DNA of 64,000 nt from Streptomyces beihaiensis (GCF_026274175.1 NZ_JAPHNL010000124.1:1-64000), one strand, 5' to 3'. Positions 1-8,158 are shown, counted from the first letter of the stretch. A program made the numbers and translations. The notes: generated by a model from the sequence alone, not told the origin.

Positions 1-108
1 CGGGCCGCCATCGAGTTCGACCGCTGGCTGGTCGAGCAGCTCGGCCTGGAGGCCGATGTCGAGTCCGCGCAGGACAAGGGCGACGAGGGCGACGGCGCCG
101 CCGAGTAG
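1..108 (+). CDS. 3' end of an unidentified protein (partial)
   Basis: The window opens inside a reading frame that ends with TAG at 106-108. The visible 35 residues contain a short amphipathic stretch (FDRWLVEQLGLEADV) followed by an acidic, Gly/Ala-rich tail (DKGDEGDGAAE). Such a charged tail is common at the C-terminus of soluble Streptomyces proteins, and no family can be named from it. It converges on the mannosyltransferase gene, with the two stop codons about 9 bp apart. Confidence 0.6.
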   Translation, partial: RAAIEFDRWLVEQLGLEADVESAQDKGDEGDGAAE

Positions 109-117
109 CGTCCGGCG

Positions 118-1371
118 TCACAGCGGCTGGTTCGCGTAGACGACCAGATACGCGCCGTACGCCAGCGAGAGCCCGGCCAGCGCGGCCGTCACCACGACGG
201 CCTGCGCGGGCCGGGCTCTCGCCGTCCGCACCAGCGCCCGCGCCAGCGGCAGCAGCAGCGGGAACGCGGGCAGCAGGAACCGCGGCTTGGACTCGAAGAA
301 GCCGGACCCCCCGACGGCGATCAGTACGAGCACCCCACTGTGGACGAGCAGCGGCAGCGGCGCCCGGTCCAGGAGCAGCAGTACGTACAGGAGCACGCCC
401 GCCGCGACGATCAGCAGCGCCATCGGGAAGACGAACCGGTCCCCGTGCAGCAGCATCTTCTTCGTGAAACGGGCCGAACCGACCCCCAGGTCGAACGTCG
501 ACCCCCACTTGCGCTGCACCGCGAAGTACCCGCCGAGCGGATCGCCCTGGCGTACCCCGACCCACAGCACGAACGCCACCCAGCCGAGCGGGGCGAGCGC
601 CGCGCCCGTCCACAGCCTGTGGGAAACCTTTCCGCGCCGCCGGACGGTCTCGCAGGCGGCCGTGGCGATGACGGCCGCGGCGACCGAGAACCCGTTGGGC
701 CGGGCGAGCCCGGCGAGCGCCGCGAGGGAGCCCGCCCACAGCCAGCGGCGGGTCAGCACGGCGTACAGCGACCACGCGGCGAGCGCGGTGAGCAGTGGTT
801 CGGTGTACGCGAGACTCAGCACCACCGAGTGCGGCAGCAGGCCCCACAGCAGGACGAGCGCGGTCGCGACGGCGCGGCCGTGGAGCCGCTCGCCGATCCG
901 GTACAGCGCGAGCGCGGCGGCGAGCGCGGCCGTCCAGGAGACGAGCAGCGCGCACCCGGCGGCGCCGACCGGCAGCAGCGTGTGGGCGGCGCGGATCAGC
1001 GCCGGGTAGAGCGGGAAGAACGCCAGGTCGCTCAGGACGGTGTCGGGCCCGAAATGCAGGGTGTGGGCGCCGTAGCCGTCCCGGGCGATGCCGAGGTACC
1101 AGGCCGAGTCCCAGGTGTGGCCGAGCAGGGCGAGCGGGCGCTTGCCGGTGTGCCGGGCGGCGACGGCGAGCGCCAGTACGCCGGTGAGCCGCGCCGCCGC
1201 GAACAGGGCGAGCGCACGGGGCGCGCCGCAGGCGAGGACGCGGAGCGCGCGGCGCGGCGGCAGGACCTCCGGCGCTTTCGACGGTGGGGCTGATGGGGCT
1301 GATGGGGCGTCAGGGCGGGCGGGGGGCGGCGCCAGTGCCTGGGCGATACGCGTGGTGATCGGCTGGGTCAC
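118..1371 (-). CDS. PIG-V-like mannosyltransferase, polytopic membrane protein
   Basis: A protein of about 417 residues with many hydrophobic helices. It carries the loop WDSAWYLGIARDGYG after the first membrane segment, FFPLYPALIR, and a TEPLL...GLARPNG stretch. These are hallmarks of the GPI-mannosyltransferase/PIG-V group of GT-C glycosyltransferases, which transfer sugars from polyprenyl-phosphate donors on the outer membrane face. The donor and acceptor here are unknown. A frame-open GTG lies at 1392, but that start would put a rare TTA as codon 2. GTG at 1371, with an AAGG just upstream, is preferred. The N-terminal 45 residues are Ala/Pro-rich and probably cytoplasmic. Confidence 0.8.
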   Translation of the reverse strand: MTQPITTRIAQALAPPPARPDAPSAPSAPPSKAPEVLPPRRALRVLACGAPRALALFAAARLTGVLALAVAARHTGKRPLALLGHTWDSAWYLGIARDGYGAHTLHFGPDTVLSDLAFFPLYPALIRAAHTLLPVGAAGCALLVSWTAALAAALALYRIGERLHGRAVATALVLLWGLLPHSVVLSLAYTEPLLTALAAWSLYAVLTRRWLWAGSLAALAGLARPNGFSVAAAVIATAACETVRRRGKVSHRLWTGAALAPLGWVAFVLWVGVRQGDPLGGYFAVQRKWGSTFDLGVGSARFTKKMLLHGDRFVFPMALLIVAAGVLLYVLLLLDRAPLPLLVHSGVLVLIAVGGSGFFESKPRFLLPAFPLLLPLARALVRTARARPAQAVVVTAALAGLSLAYGAYLVVYANQPL

Positions 1372-1443
1372 ACCCGAACCTTGCGATAACACCAGGTCAG
1401 ACGCGACTCGGACACGCCCGGACGGGGGGAGGGGACGGGGCTG

Positions 1444-1558
1444 TTACAGCCGCTTGAGCCGTCCCACCGCGTCCGCGAGGACCTCGGGCCGCTTGCAGAA
1501 CGCGAACCGTACGAAGGGTGCGCCCGCCTCTCGGTCGTCGTAGAAGACGGCGTTGGGG
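1444..1558 (-). pseudogene. Displaced 3' end of the aminotransferase gene (direct repeat, copy A)
   Basis: Positions 1461-1558 are identical over 98 bp to 2519-2616, which lie inside the C-terminal coding part of the aminotransferase at 2493-3710. Read on the minus strand, the fragment ends ...DAVGRLKRL then TAA at 1444-1446, whereas the intact gene now ends ...DAVGRLRKAFAH. The fragment therefore looks like the original 3' end, pushed away when DNA carrying a substitute 3' end was inserted. It has no start and is not a gene by itself. Confidence 0.85.
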
Positions 1559-1572
1559 GTACCGCCTCGCCA

Positions 1573-1610
1573 TAGAAATCAGAGTGTAGTCAGAGTACAG
1601 TCTGAGTATG
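1573..1610 (+). promoter_or_regulatory. Candidate leaderless promoter and tandem operator repeats of the TA pair
   Basis: Three imperfect tandem copies of a 10-11 bp word lie directly before the antitoxin start: TCAGAGTGTAG (1579-1589), TCAGAGTACAG (1590-1600) and TCTGAGTATG (1601-1610). The last overlaps the ATG at 1608. TACAGT at 1596-1601 fits a -10 box six bases before the ATG and there is no Shine-Dalgarno sequence, so a leaderless transcript is plausible. The 11-bp period suits repressor binding on one DNA face. Antitoxin autorepression is expected for the family but is inferred here. Confidence 0.4.
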
Positions 1611-2093
1611 AGTGTCGTGCACCCAGCAGCCGAACCGGAATCCGTCTCGTTCACCGATCTGTCTCGGAACCCGAAGGCAGTCGCCGCGAGGGCCGCCGCC
1701 CTGGGCTGCCTGCGGGTCACGCACCGAGACGCGCCCGACATGGTGCTGACCACGGCCATACACGCAGAGCGAACCGAGGAAAACCTGAGCACGGCGTCCC
1801 GACTGTTCCTCGCTCTGATGAAGCAGGACGACGGCATCAGGTCGCTTCTGCTTGCGTTGCCCGAGGTGTTCCCATGGGTGCGCCACCTGAATGACGAGGA
1901 AGTCCGGGAATTCACCGTCGAGCTCCTCGACGCGCTGTCCGACGCCGCTGAGCTGGGTGCCAAGGAGGCCGTGCACCGAGCGATCGTCTCGTGGCGGGCA
2001 ACCGCCCGCATCAACGCTGACCCTGACCAGCTCAGAGAGGCACTCCGTCCGCTGAGTGACGTCGACCTCGGCCCGGTCGAGGTGCACGAGTGA
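1608..2093 (+). CDS. Phd/YefM-like antitoxin
   Basis: A protein of 161 residues. The N-terminal third (SFTDLSRNPKAVAARAAA, then LRVTHRDAPDMVLTT) matches the Phd/YefM fold, with the conserved 'do not let the gene decide' loop replaced by Streptomyces-type residues. The longer C-terminal half (NDEEVREFTVELLDALSDAAEL and onward) should be the toxin-neutralising or oligomerising part. Typical Phd antitoxins are about 80-90 residues, so this is a long variant. Its stop overlaps the GTG of the next gene (GTGA, 2090-2093), which implies translational coupling. A truncated relative of the C-terminal half lies at 58288-58475. Confidence 0.72.
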   Translation: MSVVHPAAEPESVSFTDLSRNPKAVAARAAALGCLRVTHRDAPDMVLTTAIHAERTEENLSTASRLFLALMKQDDGIRSLLLALPEVFPWVRHLNDEEVREFTVELLDALSDAAELGAKEAVHRAIVSWRATARINADPDQLREALRPLSDVDLGPVEVHE

Positions 2094-2440
2094 GCCCGAA
2101 GAAGGGCGATCGGGTCAGTGTCCCTCCGCTGAGCGGCTGGAACGTCGTCCACGGCACGACGGAGGCCGCAACCGGTTGGGAAGAGCTGTGCCGGGTGGCG
2201 TTGCCGAATGCGCATCGCTGCCTGGAAGCCCTTCGCACCGACCCGCTGTCGCGGGCCAACTGGAACCGCCAGCACCAGCTCCGCGGCAGGCACGCCACCA
2301 GAGAATGGAAAGGCTCCGAGCTGGAGCAGTGGGAGTACGAGATCACCAGCGGCGGTCGGGTCCGCTACCTGGTCAGCCCGGACACCTCGACGGTGATCCT
2401 GGTGTACGCCTCCCCGCGCCACCCGAAGGACACCGAATAG
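2090..2440 (+). CDS. RelE/ParE-fold toxin-like protein
   Basis: A protein of 116 residues with a GTG start overlapping the antitoxin stop. The basic middle (LSRANWNRQHQLRGRH), followed by WEYEITSGGRVRYLV and the strand TVILVYASPRHPKDTE, fits the RelE/ParE toxin layout of beta strands ending in a basic, His-containing tail. RelE-type toxins cleave mRNA on the ribosome and ParE-type toxins poison gyrase; the sequence alone does not decide between them. Gene order (antitoxin first, coupled) supports a toxin-antitoxin role. It lies between the direct repeats that split the aminotransferase 3' end. Confidence 0.68.
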   Translation: MSPKKGDRVSVPPLSGWNVVHGTTEAATGWEELCRVALPNAHRCLEALRTDPLSRANWNRQHQLRGRHATREWKGSELEQWEYEITSGGRVRYLVSPDTSTVILVYASPRHPKDTE

Positions 2441-2492
2441 CCTGCGGCGCTTCGTCACGGCCCGCACCCCGGTTCGCTCTGCCTCAGAGCGG

Positions 2493-3710
2493 TCAGTGCG
2501 CGAATGCCTTGCGGAGTCGTCCCACCGCGTCCGCGAGGACCTCGGGCCGCTTGCAGAACGCGAACCGTACGAAGGGTGCGCCCGCCTCTCGGTCGTCGTA
2601 GAAGACGGCGTTGGGGATGGCGACGACGCCGCAGCGTTCGGGCAGGGTGCGGCAGAAGGCGAGGCCGTCGTCGTGGCCGAGGGGGCGGACGTCGGTGGTG
2701 ATGAAGTACGTGCCCCGTGGGCGGAAGACGGTGAAGCCGGCGTCGGTCAGGCCTGCCGCGAGCAGGTCGCGCTTGGTGGTCATGTCGGCGCGGAAGGCGT
2801 CGAAGTAGGAGTCGGGCAGGCGTAGGGCCTCGGCGACGGCGTACTGGAAGGGGCCGGCCGACACGTACGTGAGGAACTGCTTGGCCGAGCGGGCGGCGGT
2901 GACGAGGTCGGGCGCGGCCGTCACCCAGCCGACCTTCCAGCCGGTGAACGAGAACGTCTTGCCCGCCGAGCCGATCGTCACGGTCCGCTCGCGCATGCCG
3001 GGGAGCGTGGCCAGGGGGATGTGTTCGGCGTCGTCGAAGGTGAGGTGTTCGTAGACCTCGTCGGTGACGACGAGCAGGTCCCGCTCGACCGCGAGCTCGG
3101 CGATCGCCGTCAGTTCGGCGCGGGTGAGGACGGTGCCGGTGGGGTTGTGCGGGGTGTTGAGGAGGAGCAGGCGGGTGCGGGGGGTGACCGCGTCGCGCAG
3201 CTCGTCGAGGTCGAGCCGGAAGGCTCCGTCGCGGGGCCGCAGGGTCACCGGGACCCTGGTGCCGCCCGCCATGGCGATGCTCGCCGCGTACGAGTCGTAG
3301 TACGGCTCCAGGGCGATCACCTCGTCGCCGGGCTCGACGAGGGCGAGCAGCGACGCGGCGATGGCCTCGGTGGCGCCCGCGGTGACCAGGACCTCGCGGT
3401 CGGGGTCGAGCGTGATGCCGTAGCGGCGGCTCTGGTGCGCGGCGATGGCCGTGCGCAGCTCGGGGATGCCGGGGCCCGGCGGGTACTGGTTGCCGCGGCC
3501 GTCGCGCAGGGCGCGCACCGCGGCCTCGCGCACCTGCTCGGGGCCGTCGGTGTCGGGGAAGCCCTGCCCGAGGTTGATGGCGCCGGTGGCCGTGGCCAGC
3601 GCGGACATCTCCGCGAAGACCGTCGTTCCGAACTCGGCGAGGCGGCGGTTGAGCAGCGGGCGCGCGGAGGAGGAAGCGGAGGAGGACGCGGCGGAGGTCA
3701 TGGCGGTCAT
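2493..3710 (-). CDS. Class I/II PLP-dependent aminotransferase
   Basis: A fold-type I aminotransferase of 405 residues. Visible features are GQGFPD (49-54), the NPTG loop (near 189), TDEVYE (near 217), the PLP lysine in SAGKTFSFTGWK (K251), and a late Arg in FVRFAFCK. The set resembles the DapC/kynurenine aminotransferase subgroup. Substrate is unproven, but the kynurenine genes 8 kb away make a kynurenine or aromatic role worth considering. An ATG at 3701 is an alternative start. The last seven residues come from inserted DNA: the sequence after GRL differs from the displaced copy at 1444-1558. Confidence 0.88.
   Translation of the reverse strand: MTAMTSAASSSASSSARPLLNRRLAEFGTTVFAEMSALATATGAINLGQGFPDTDGPEQVREAAVRALRDGRGNQYPPGPGIPELRTAIAAHQSRRYGITLDPDREVLVTAGATEAIAASLLALVEPGDEVIALEPYYDSYAASIAMAGGTRVPVTLRPRDGAFRLDLDELRDAVTPRTRLLLLNTPHNPTGTVLTRAELTAIAELAVERDLLVVTDEVYEHLTFDDAEHIPLATLPGMRERTVTIGSAGKTFSFTGWKVGWVTAAPDLVTAARSAKQFLTYVSAGPFQYAVAEALRLPDSYFDAFRADMTTKRDLLAAGLTDAGFTVFRPRGTYFITTDVRPLGHDDGLAFCRTLPERCGVVAIPNAVFYDDREAGAPFVRFAFCKRPEVLADAVGRLRKAFAH
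2519..2616. repeat. 98-bp direct repeat, copy B (inside aminotransferase gene)
   Basis: Identical to 1461-1558 at all 98 positions. It covers codons near the C-terminus of the aminotransferase. The match stops at 2616/1558 on the gene side and at 2519/1461 on the element side. Perfect identity over a coding stretch implies recent formation or continuing gene conversion. Confidence 0.9.
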
Positions 3711-3820
3711 CCTGCGCCGAACCTCTGGACTTCCTCAACTCTGCTTTGACCGTGTACGCACACGGGCATCTGACCGTCGCGCGTACAAGCGCGACCGGGG
3801 GACGGAAAGGAGGGGTGGCG

Positions 3821-4126
3821 GTGGACGCATTCATCGCTGGCGCCTTTGTACTACTGGTGATCGTGCTCGTCGTCGCCACGGCGAAGGCGGGGAGTGACGG
3901 AGGCGGAAAGAAGCGGACGACGTCCCTGCGCAAGCGGTCCGCCGGCGGGGCGGGGGCAAGCTGGTGGGCCGGCGGGGCGGGCGACAACGACGGCGGGTCG
4001 AGCTGGTCGTCGGGCGGCTCGGGCCACCACCACGGCGGGCACTCCTGCGGCGGGGGCCACTCCTGCGGTGGCGGCCACTCCTGTGGCGGCGGCTGCGGCG
4101 GTGGCGGCGGCTGCGGCAGCAGCTGA
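3821..4126 (+). CDS. Small membrane-anchored Gly/Cys/His-rich protein
   Basis: About 101 residues from the GTG at 3821, which lies 7 bp after a strong AGGAGG (3808-3813). One N-terminal membrane helix (FIAGAFVLLVIVLVVATA) is followed by a basic stretch (GGGKKRTTSLRKRS), Trp/Gly/Ser-rich sequence, and a tail with three HSCGGG units, then CGGGGGCGSS. The tail is low complexity. The orderly His/Cys spacing could bind metal or serve in a cell-surface role. Similar Gly-Cys tails occur in actinobacterial TIGR04222-type membrane proteins, but that domain is absent. Function unknown. Confidence 0.7.
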   Translation: MDAFIAGAFVLLVIVLVVATAKAGSDGGGKKRTTSLRKRSAGGAGASWWAGGAGDNDGGSSWSSGGSGHHHGGHSCGGGHSCGGGHSCGGGCGGGGGCGSS

Positions 4127-4625
4127 CGGGCCGCGGCTGACAGGTCGCGGCTGACGGGCCGCGGTCTGCGGACTCGCCGCCGTACCGAGGACGTGCGGTC
4201 CGCGCGGAGGCGACTGACACGGGGCAGTCGGTCCGCGCGGGCCGCACGCACGACGGCCGGCACCTGTGGCTCACGGCCGGCACCTGTGGCTCACGCCGGG
4301 CGGTGGCTCACGGCGTCCGGTAACTGTCGTACGCATGTGCGGGGTTGACACGGAAGGGTTGTGCGCGGGGCGCACGGAGAAGCTCTGATGGTTGAACAGT
4401 TGAGCTGTGCAGCCCTCGGGGGGATGGAAACCCTCCGAAGTTGGGTAAAAACGCTGTGGCGCGCCCGCACCTCATGATTCCCTTTCAGGCGTTGTAACTG
4501 TCAACGCAGCCCTCGTACTACGTAGCCATCGCGTTCGCGTGGGCACGAGCCGGACACTTTGACGTCAGCCGTCAGCGTGGCGTCAGCCGGCCCCACCTCC
4601 CTTTGCGTGCTAGCGGAGCCGACCC
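4127..4625. other. 499-bp intergenic region with short repeats
   Basis: No gene is recognised. It holds a tandem 20-bp duplication (ACGGCCGGCACCTGTGGCTC at 4253-4272 and 4273-4292) and reiterated CTGAC..GCCGCGG words near 4127-4170. A TTGACA at 4345-4350 could be a -35 box, but no good -10 follows. From about 4380 to 4500 the DNA is less GC-rich and contains the inverted pair CGTTG/CAACG around 4491-4507, so the promoter of the downstream DUF2617 gene is probably here. Confidence 0.5.
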
Positions 4626-5150
4626 ATGCTCACGACTCTGAAAACCGCCTATACCGATACGAGCGCGGATGATCTCGCCTGGGCACTGGGCCGCGAGGCG
4701 CTCCCCGCCCTCGCCGCCCTCGACCTCGAACTGACCGGTGCGAAGCTCCAGTTGAGGCTGCTCGGCGCCTCTCATCAGGTGCTTCTCGAAGAGGAGCGCG
4801 GCACCTGCTCGGAGACCGTCGCCTGCATCCCCGGCAGCAGCACCCCGCTGCCGCTCGGCGTCGCCAAGCGCCTGGGCGAATGGGAGTACGAATTCGCCGC
4901 GCGGGTCGAGCAGTTGACGCCGGGGCAGTTCGCCGGCCGGGCCCAGGAGCTGCTCGCGCTCGTCTCCGACCACCCCAACGGGCTCGCGGGGGTCTTCCCC
5001 GGCAGCCCGCACGCCTTCACCGCGATGCTCGCGCAGCGCCACGACGGTCAGGTGCACTGGCGCACCTGGCACGCCTACCCGCAGGACGGTCAACTCGTCG
5101 CCACGCGTACGCGGGTGGGCGTGGGCTCCACGGCCCGAGCCGTGCTCTGA
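4626..5150 (+). CDS. DUF2617 family protein
   Basis: A soluble protein of 174 residues. The N-terminal ADDLAWALGREALPAL and the LLGASHQV...CSETVAC block match the actinobacterial DUF2617 family. The C-terminal half has FPGSPHAFTAML and WRTWHAYPQ. The family has no established biochemical role. The gene stands alone, about 115 bp before the membrane spermidine-synthase-like gene on the same strand, so the two may be co-transcribed. Confidence 0.8.
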   Translation: MLTTLKTAYTDTSADDLAWALGREALPALAALDLELTGAKLQLRLLGASHQVLLEEERGTCSETVACIPGSSTPLPLGVAKRLGEWEYEFAARVEQLTPGQFAGRAQELLALVSDHPNGLAGVFPGSPHAFTAMLAQRHDGQVHWRTWHAYPQDGQLVATRTRVGVGSTARAVL

Positions 5151-5266
5151 CTCCGTTCGCGGCGCCGGAGCAGCGGAGTGGCGCGGGTGGTGCGCGGGGC
5201 GCAGTGCACCGGTTCCACACGTGTGGGTGACTGGACGGAGTCGAACGGTGACGTAGCGTTCCACGC

Positions 5267-6793
5267 GTGATCGAACCGCACGCGCCTGTCAAGCCCGCGG
5301 CCCCGCAGTCCCCGGCCGAGCCGTGCAGGGCGCCGCTGCCCGTGGCGGCGGGCACGGCGCGGCTGCTCGTCCTCGTCGGTGTGTTCGTCTGCGCGGCCTG
5401 CGGCCTTGTCTACGAGCTCGAACTGGTCGCACTCGCCTCGTACTTGATGGGCGACTCGGTCACCCAGGCATCCGTCGTACTCTCCGTCATGGTCTTCGCG
5501 ATGGGCCTCGGCTCGCTCGCCGCCAAGCGGCTGCGGGCGCGCGCCGCCGCCGGGTTCGGCATGGTCGAGGCGGCCCTCGCGCTCGTCGGCGGGTGCAGCG
5601 CCATGGCCCTGTACGCGGCGTTCGTCTGGACCGGCGACTGGGGCGGGGCGTGGACCGACGGCCCCCGCTACCTGCTGGTCGGTTTCTCGCTGGCCATCGG
5701 GGTGCTCATCGGCGCCGAGGTGCCGCTGCTCATGGTCCTCATCCAGCGCATCAGACGCCAGGACCCCGGCGGCGCGGTCGCCGACCTCTTCGCGGCGGAC
5801 TACGTGGGCGCGCTGGTCGGTGGCCTCGCCTTCCCCTTCCTCCTCCTCCCGCGGCTCGGCCAGCTCACGGGCGCGCTGCTGACCGGCGGGGTCAACGCGG
5901 TGGCGGGCGGCGCGCTGGTCCTCGGCCTGTTCCGCCGCGACCTGTGCCGCCGCTGCCGCTGGCTGCTGCTCGTCGCCAACGTCACGGCGATCGGCCTGCT
6001 CGCCACCGCGTGGGCGCACGTCGGCGACTTCGAACGGGCGGCGCGGCACGCGATGTTCGGTGCGCACGTCCGGGTCGCCCAGCGCACCGGCACGCACGAG
6101 GTCGTCCTCACACAGGGCAGGGGCGGCACCGTCGACCTCTATCTGGACGGGCGGCTGCGGGTGCGCGGCGCCGACGAGCCGCGCTACCACCGCTCGCTGG
6201 TCGGCCCGGCGATGGACGGCGGGCCGCACGCGCGGGTGCTCGTCCTGGGCGGCGGCGACGGCCTGGCGGTCCACGAGGTCCTCCGCCACCCCGGGGTGCG
6301 CCACGTGGACGTGGTCGACCCCGACCCCGGCCTGGTGCGGCTCGCCCGCCGTGACCCCGGGCTCGCCGAGCTGAACGGGCGGTCACTGTCCGACCCGCGC
6401 GTCCACGTCACCACCGGCGACGTGTTCCGGCGCGTACGGGAGGCCGCGCCGAGCCGCCCGTACGACGTGGTGGTCTGCGACCTGCCCGACCCGGTCCGCA
6501 CGGACAGCGCGAAGCTGTACTCCCAGGAGTTCTACGGGCTCGTCGGGCGGGTCCTGGGGGAGCGGGGCCGCGTCGTGGTGCACACCGGCCGGTCGGCCCT
6601 GCCGACGGTCGCCGCGACCCTGCGGTCGGCGGGGCTGCGCGTGGTCGCCTACCGGGGGGCCGGGAACGCGCGGTACGCGCTCGCGGGGTGGCGGCGGCCG
6701 GTGGCCCCGCCGGGAGCACGACTGCCGGAACCGGCGCCGGGGCGGGCCCCCTCGACCCTGGTGCATCCGCGGTACGGCGAGCAGGCCCCGTAG
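5267..6793 (+). CDS. Membrane-fused spermidine-synthase-like protein
   Basis: A protein of 508 residues from a GTG start. The first half is a polytopic membrane domain of about seven helices ([19 protein letters not shown] through [17 protein letters not shown]). The second half is a class I methyltransferase-like fold of the polyamine synthase family: [34 protein letters not shown], then VVVCDLPDP and KLYSQEFY. In true aminopropyltransferases an acidic residue in the second motif and a D..DP motif hold the substrates; here the second motif is VDPDP and the third CDLPDP. Catalysis on polyamines is plausible but unproven. Confidence 0.85.
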   Translation: MIEPHAPVKPAAPQSPAEPCRAPLPVAAGTARLLVLVGVFVCAACGLVYELELVALASYLMGDSVTQASVVLSVMVFAMGLGSLAAKRLRARAAAGFGMVEAALALVGGCSAMALYAAFVWTGDWGGAWTDGPRYLLVGFSLAIGVLIGAEVPLLMVLIQRIRRQDPGGAVADLFAADYVGALVGGLAFPFLLLPRLGQLTGALLTGGVNAVAGGALVLGLFRRDLCRRCRWLLLVANVTAIGLLATAWAHVGDFERAARHAMFGAHVRVAQRTGTHEVVLTQGRGGTVDLYLDGRLRVRGADEPRYHRSLVGPAMDGGPHARVLVLGGGDGLAVHEVLRHPGVRHVDVVDPDPGLVRLARRDPGLAELNGRSLSDPRVHVTTGDVFRRVREAAPSRPYDVVVCDLPDPVRTDSAKLYSQEFYGLVGRVLGERGRVVVHTGRSALPTVAATLRSAGLRVVAYRGAGNARYALAGWRRPVAPPGARLPEPAPGRAPSTLVHPRYGEQAP

Positions 6794-7049
6794 GGGCGGG
6801 CCTGTCGTCGTCGACCGCGGGCCCGTGACCCGTTCTCACGCGGTTCCCCACGCCCCTGAGACGCACTGAGACGCACGCACTGCGTGCGGCATCTCCCCGG
6901 GGCAGGCGCGGCGGAGCCGCATGCCTTCAGGGGAGCGGGGAACCGCGTGATCAGATCAGCCACGCACGGCCCGCCGCCGTGCCGTGATCGCGACCCGCGA
7001 CGGTGAATGGGCAGACACGTTCCCGACCGTCTCGGTAGGGTCGGGTCAC

Positions 7050-8051
7050 ATGGAGCATGAGGTGTTCGTTCCGGTGCCGGCAGAAGCCCTACGGGCCGTG
7101 CTGTGCGACCCCCTCCGGGTCGCGCGGGCCGTCCCCGGCTTCCAGCGCGACGCGTCCGGCGACGGCGGTCGCCTCAAGGTCCGCGTCGCCGGGCACGCCA
7201 TCACGTACCGCGGCACGGTCACCGTCACCCCCGCCCCCGACGGCACGTTCGCGGTCACCGGCGACGGCACCGAGGCCCGCGGCACCGGAACCGTCACGTT
7301 CTCCCTGACCGCCCGGGTCGCCGCGACCAACGGCGGCTCCGCGCTCACCTTCATCGGCACCGCGTCGGGCGACGGCCGGATCGCCGAGCTCCCCCCAAAA
7401 GCCGTGGAATCCGCCGCCCACCGCCTGCTGAACCGTTTCGCGGGCAACCTCGGCGCGGCCGGCCAGGAACCGGGCTCGGACCCCGACGACATGAAGGAGC
7501 CGGAGGAGTCGGAAGAGCCGGAGGAGCCGGAGGAGCCGGAGGAGTCGGAGGAGTCGGAGGAGTCAGGCGAGACGCGGGAGACGGACGAGGCACGGGGCAC
7601 GTCCGAGACGGGGGGCGACGACACCGGCACCTCGCCGGAGCCGGTCGACGAGCCGGACGCCGGGCCGGACGATGAGCCCGACGCGCGGTCGGAACCGCAC
7701 CTCTCCGTCTTCGACACGGAGGTCCCCCCGCCCTCCCTCGCGCCGGCCTCCGACGACGAAGGCGCCGCCGACGATCACACCGAGTACGGCGACCACACCG
7801 AGTACGCGGAGCCCTACCCGTACGACACCGACGAACTCCCGCCCGAACCCGCCGCCGCGCACGCCCGCCGCACCATGATCGGCCGCAGCGCCGAGGAGGT
7901 CGACCACGCCCCGCCCCGCGGCCGCTACGCCCCGACCCCCGCCCCGGACGGCGGCCCGAGCGGCGCCACCCTGCGCTGGGTCGCCCCGGCCGCCGCCCTC
8001 GCCCTCGCCTCGGCGGTCGTCGTCGGCCGCGCCCTGCGCAGACGCCGCTGA
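7050..8051 (+). CDS. SRPBCC (CoxG-like) domain protein with acidic linker and C-terminal anchor
   Basis: About 333 residues from the ATG at 7050; the frame is open to 6984, but MEHEVFVPVPAEALRAVLCDP is the natural domain start. Residues 1-145 match the START-like CoxG/SRPBCC fold, a hydrophobic-ligand pocket. Then comes a long acidic low-complexity linker with repeated EEPEEPEE and EESEES units, a disordered Asp/Pro-rich part, and one C-terminal membrane helix (VAPAAALALASAVVVG) before an RRRR tail. This suggests a tail-anchored, cytoplasm-facing lipid- or ligand-binding protein. The first unit of a 9-bp tandem repeat contains the stop codon. Confidence 0.75.
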   Translation: MEHEVFVPVPAEALRAVLCDPLRVARAVPGFQRDASGDGGRLKVRVAGHAITYRGTVTVTPAPDGTFAVTGDGTEARGTGTVTFSLTARVAATNGGSALTFIGTASGDGRIAELPPKAVESAAHRLLNRFAGNLGAAGQEPGSDPDDMKEPEESEEPEEPEEPEESEESEESGETRETDEARGTSETGGDDTGTSPEPVDEPDAGPDDEPDARSEPHLSVFDTEVPPPSLAPASDDEGAADDHTEYGDHTEYAEPYPYDTDELPPEPAAAHARRTMIGRSAEEVDHAPPRGRYAPTPAPDGGPSGATLRWVAPAAALALASAVVVGRALRRRR

Positions 8052-8120
8052 CACCACTGACACCACTGACACCACTGACACCACTGACACCACTGACACC
8101 ACTGACACCACTGACACCAC
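8049..8120. repeat. Tandem 9-bp repeat, eight perfect copies
   Basis: The unit TGACACCAC is repeated eight times without error, and the TGA of the first copy is the stop codon of the SRPBCC gene. The array ends 38 bp before the start of the epimerase gene. Perfect copies suggest slippage and a length that varies between strains. Every unit carries TGA in the same frame, so read-through would be caught repeatedly. Confidence 0.95.
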
Positions 8121-8158
8121 TGAGTGTTGCGCGCGGCAGACGGCCTAGGCTCAGGGCC

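Larger units (their letters stand above)
1559..2518 (+). mobile_element. Toxin-antitoxin-like insert bounded by 98-bp direct repeats
   Basis: About 960 bp lie between two perfect 98-bp direct repeats (1461-1558 and 2519-2616), giving a repeat-to-repeat unit of 1058 bp. The insert holds only a Phd-like and a RelE-like gene. There is no integrase, transposase or terminal inverted repeat. Integration at a gene 3' end with replacement of that end is typical of site-specifically integrating elements, so the repeats resemble attL/attR. The lack of a recombinase suggests mobilisation in trans, a decayed larger element, or a recombination-made duplication. Mobility is inferred. Confidence 0.55.

Noticed and set aside
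1559-2518. Insertion sequence at the TA locus
   Set aside because: No transposase and no terminal inverted repeats. The flanking repeats are 98 bp, far longer than target duplications of insertion sequences.
8049-8120. CRISPR-like array
   Set aside because: The 9-bp units are directly adjacent, with no spacers and no cas genes.
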